DNA of 64,000 nucleotides from Theobroma cacao (lineage: Eukaryota > Streptophyta > Magnoliopsida > Malvales > Malvaceae). Below are positions 62,524-64,000 of this stretch, one piece after another. Position 1 is the stretch's first letter. Every line of letters begins with the position of its first letter. Both the position numbers and the translations under genes were made by a program. The notes under the pieces were generated by a model. The model was not told where the DNA came from. It did not search any database and worked only from the letters and a program-made list of their open reading frames with translations. Location of the stretch: positions 27,453,681 through 27,517,680 of the forward strand of contig NC_030852.1 of NCBI RefSeq assembly GCF_000208745.1. Direction: 5' to 3'.

Positions 62524-64000
62524 CAGATAATTTCTTTTTGCAATGTAATATATATTACAGAATCAACGACAGGCAATTCAAAGGTTCAAACAGATGAAAT
62601 AATTGTAGGGTTGTTGAGGGAAAGCAAATTAATCCTTCACATTCTATTAAGCATAGATGATTAAGTTAACCAACCAAAATAATAATGGCATCTTAATGAT
62701 TTATTGTACTCCACCCCGAAGTGGTCCAATAGTTTCCCAGCATATACCCCAAGTGGCCTCCTAATCCTTCATAGTTGTTGGGATCTCAGTGCTTGATTGC
62801 CTAATTAAATTAAACAGAAGTCAAGTTTACCAGTCCAAGATCTCCTTAGTTACCTCTCAGTACACTCTTGAAGCAATTTTTGGGTCCAGATGCTCCCTGG
62901 TGGGACAAGATAGGTTGGGAAAACACTTTCAATTAATAAAGCAGATGGAAGTGATGAGTTCTTTGGTGATCTATGAACAAACTTAGTCTTTAGGTAGCTT
63001 TTCCTGAAAAGAAGAGTAGCTTGCCTTAATGCTTCGAGATAGAAGTATACTGGTACTTATACTTATTTCCAGACCCAAAAGATTATACTCAATGCATGTA
63101 CACAGTGTTTTAGATTCTCGCATGCAATATATCAAGGGACTAAGTAGGGTTTCGAAGCAGACCAGAAATAATAGTGATAAGAAGCAGTATGGCAGAGAAA
63201 AGGTTTGGTGGGGAAAAGTTCTTGGAAGTTTTGGATATGTAGGGAGAAAGATGGGACATAATATCAGTCACATGGACTTTGTTTTTAAATGGTTCCTAAA
63301 TGATGTTTTCTTTCCTTCTTTCACAAACAACATATTAACATAACCTTAATTATTCCTTCTTTTAGCATGTGCTCTCCTTTATTTGTTTCATGCGTATGGG
63401 CACACCCATTTGACTTTGCTCAGACCCTGTCTCTGATTTGGTTGATTTTAGCAGCCAAAACCCTCAGTCTGAAAGACGGAAATATGCACCACAAAATAGT
63501 CAATGAGAATAGCTGACTCTTCCAGTATGTTTTTTTTATTAAAACCTAGGATTCCTTGTTAACTGAATGCCCATTTCCATGTCTCTTTCTCTCTCATCTG
63601 CAGTATGAGTTGAGAAAAACGAGCACAATGAGTATGTCCTTGGCAGAAATCTCATTGCTTAAAAGCGACTTTCAAGCCTTGACTACTGTACTAGTGAATG
63701 GGTTCTTTTTGTAAATGTTTCAACACAATTCACAGTTCAAACTACTCTAGCCTTCTACAGAAATAAATTTCATGGCAGAGTACTCTTTTTTTGTTTCTTT
63801 ATATATCACTTTATTAGTACTCCACCAAATAAGCAGTCTTGCTCGATTCCTTTGCTATTCGTTATTCTTTGGCACTTCCTGATCATTCTCTGCCCTGTCT
63901 TGCATTCTCTCCACCTTCAGTTGAACCACCAAAAGGTAGGTTACTGGTTCTTAGTTTTACTCTGCATGAAATCATTTCTGTAAGTTCTCATAAATGCTTC
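62524..64000. other. Right-end spacer
   Basis: No supported gene. A TATATATC motif at ~63799 followed by a C/T-rich tract and an AAAAG|GTAGGT donor near 63937 could be the leader exon of a + strand gene lying beyond the window, but no coding sequence is visible. Confidence 0.45.

Noticed and set aside
62789..63343. Two frames of 65 and 104 codons at the right end
   Set aside because: No domains, no splice structure, and typical spacer codon content.

Overview
This is a plant nuclear DNA window, almost certainly from a eudicot and probably a woody rosid. The genes are rich in introns with GT..AG borders, the spacers are AT-rich, and the protein families are plant-specific (HIPP, RGF/GOLVEN peptides, BAG7 with IQ motif, vacuolar invertase with the 9-nt mini-exon, SKU5-type oxidase-like protein, trehalose-6-phosphate phosphatase, Ty1/copia element). 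I cannot name the species from sequence alone. One ambiguous base (n) lies at 11471.

Layout. 1-182 looks like the right end of an LTR-type element and carries a perfect 30-bp GC-rich palindrome. 4079-10624 is a 12-exon RIN2/RIN3-type membrane RING E3 ligase with a C-terminal CUE region. 11545-12009 is a small heavy-metal-associated isoprenylated protein (HIPP) ending in a CaaX box. 13432-13985 encodes an RGF/GOLVEN secreted peptide precursor. A second, different RGF/GOLVEN unit at 14238-15073 has an in-frame TGA. 17520-18230 is an uncharacterised protein with a C-terminal membrane segment. 20563-24546 is BAG7, whose second intron carries a ~1.56-kb hAT-like foldback element. 28792-29161 is a cluster of ACGT (G-box/ABRE) motifs upstream of a trehalose-6-phosphate phosphatase gene (CDS 32810-35279), which has a ~2.8-kb leader intron and upstream ORFs. 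On the minus strand, 40678-43370 holds a gene-like but broken reading frame that I could not identify. 45690-50033 is a soluble vacuolar acid invertase. 55489-59108 is an SKU5/SKS GPI-anchored oxidase-like protein whose leader holds two AUG-stop minimal ORFs. 60430-62523 is an internally deleted copia retrotransposon with two LTRs and a perfect 5-bp target duplication. The rest is AT-rich spacer with MITE-like and microsatellite sequence.

Functionally this is an ordinary gene-rich chromosome arm, not an operon-like system. All intact genes are on the + strand. Two themes recur. One is carbohydrate signalling and metabolism (trehalose phosphatase, invertase). The other is translational or peptide-level control (uORFs in the phosphatase leader, AUG-stops before the SKU5-like gene, two RGF peptide genes side by side). 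The observations I rate highest are the double AUG-stop in the SKU5-like leader, the tandem RGF pair with a possible nonsense mutation, and the BAG7-intron foldback element.
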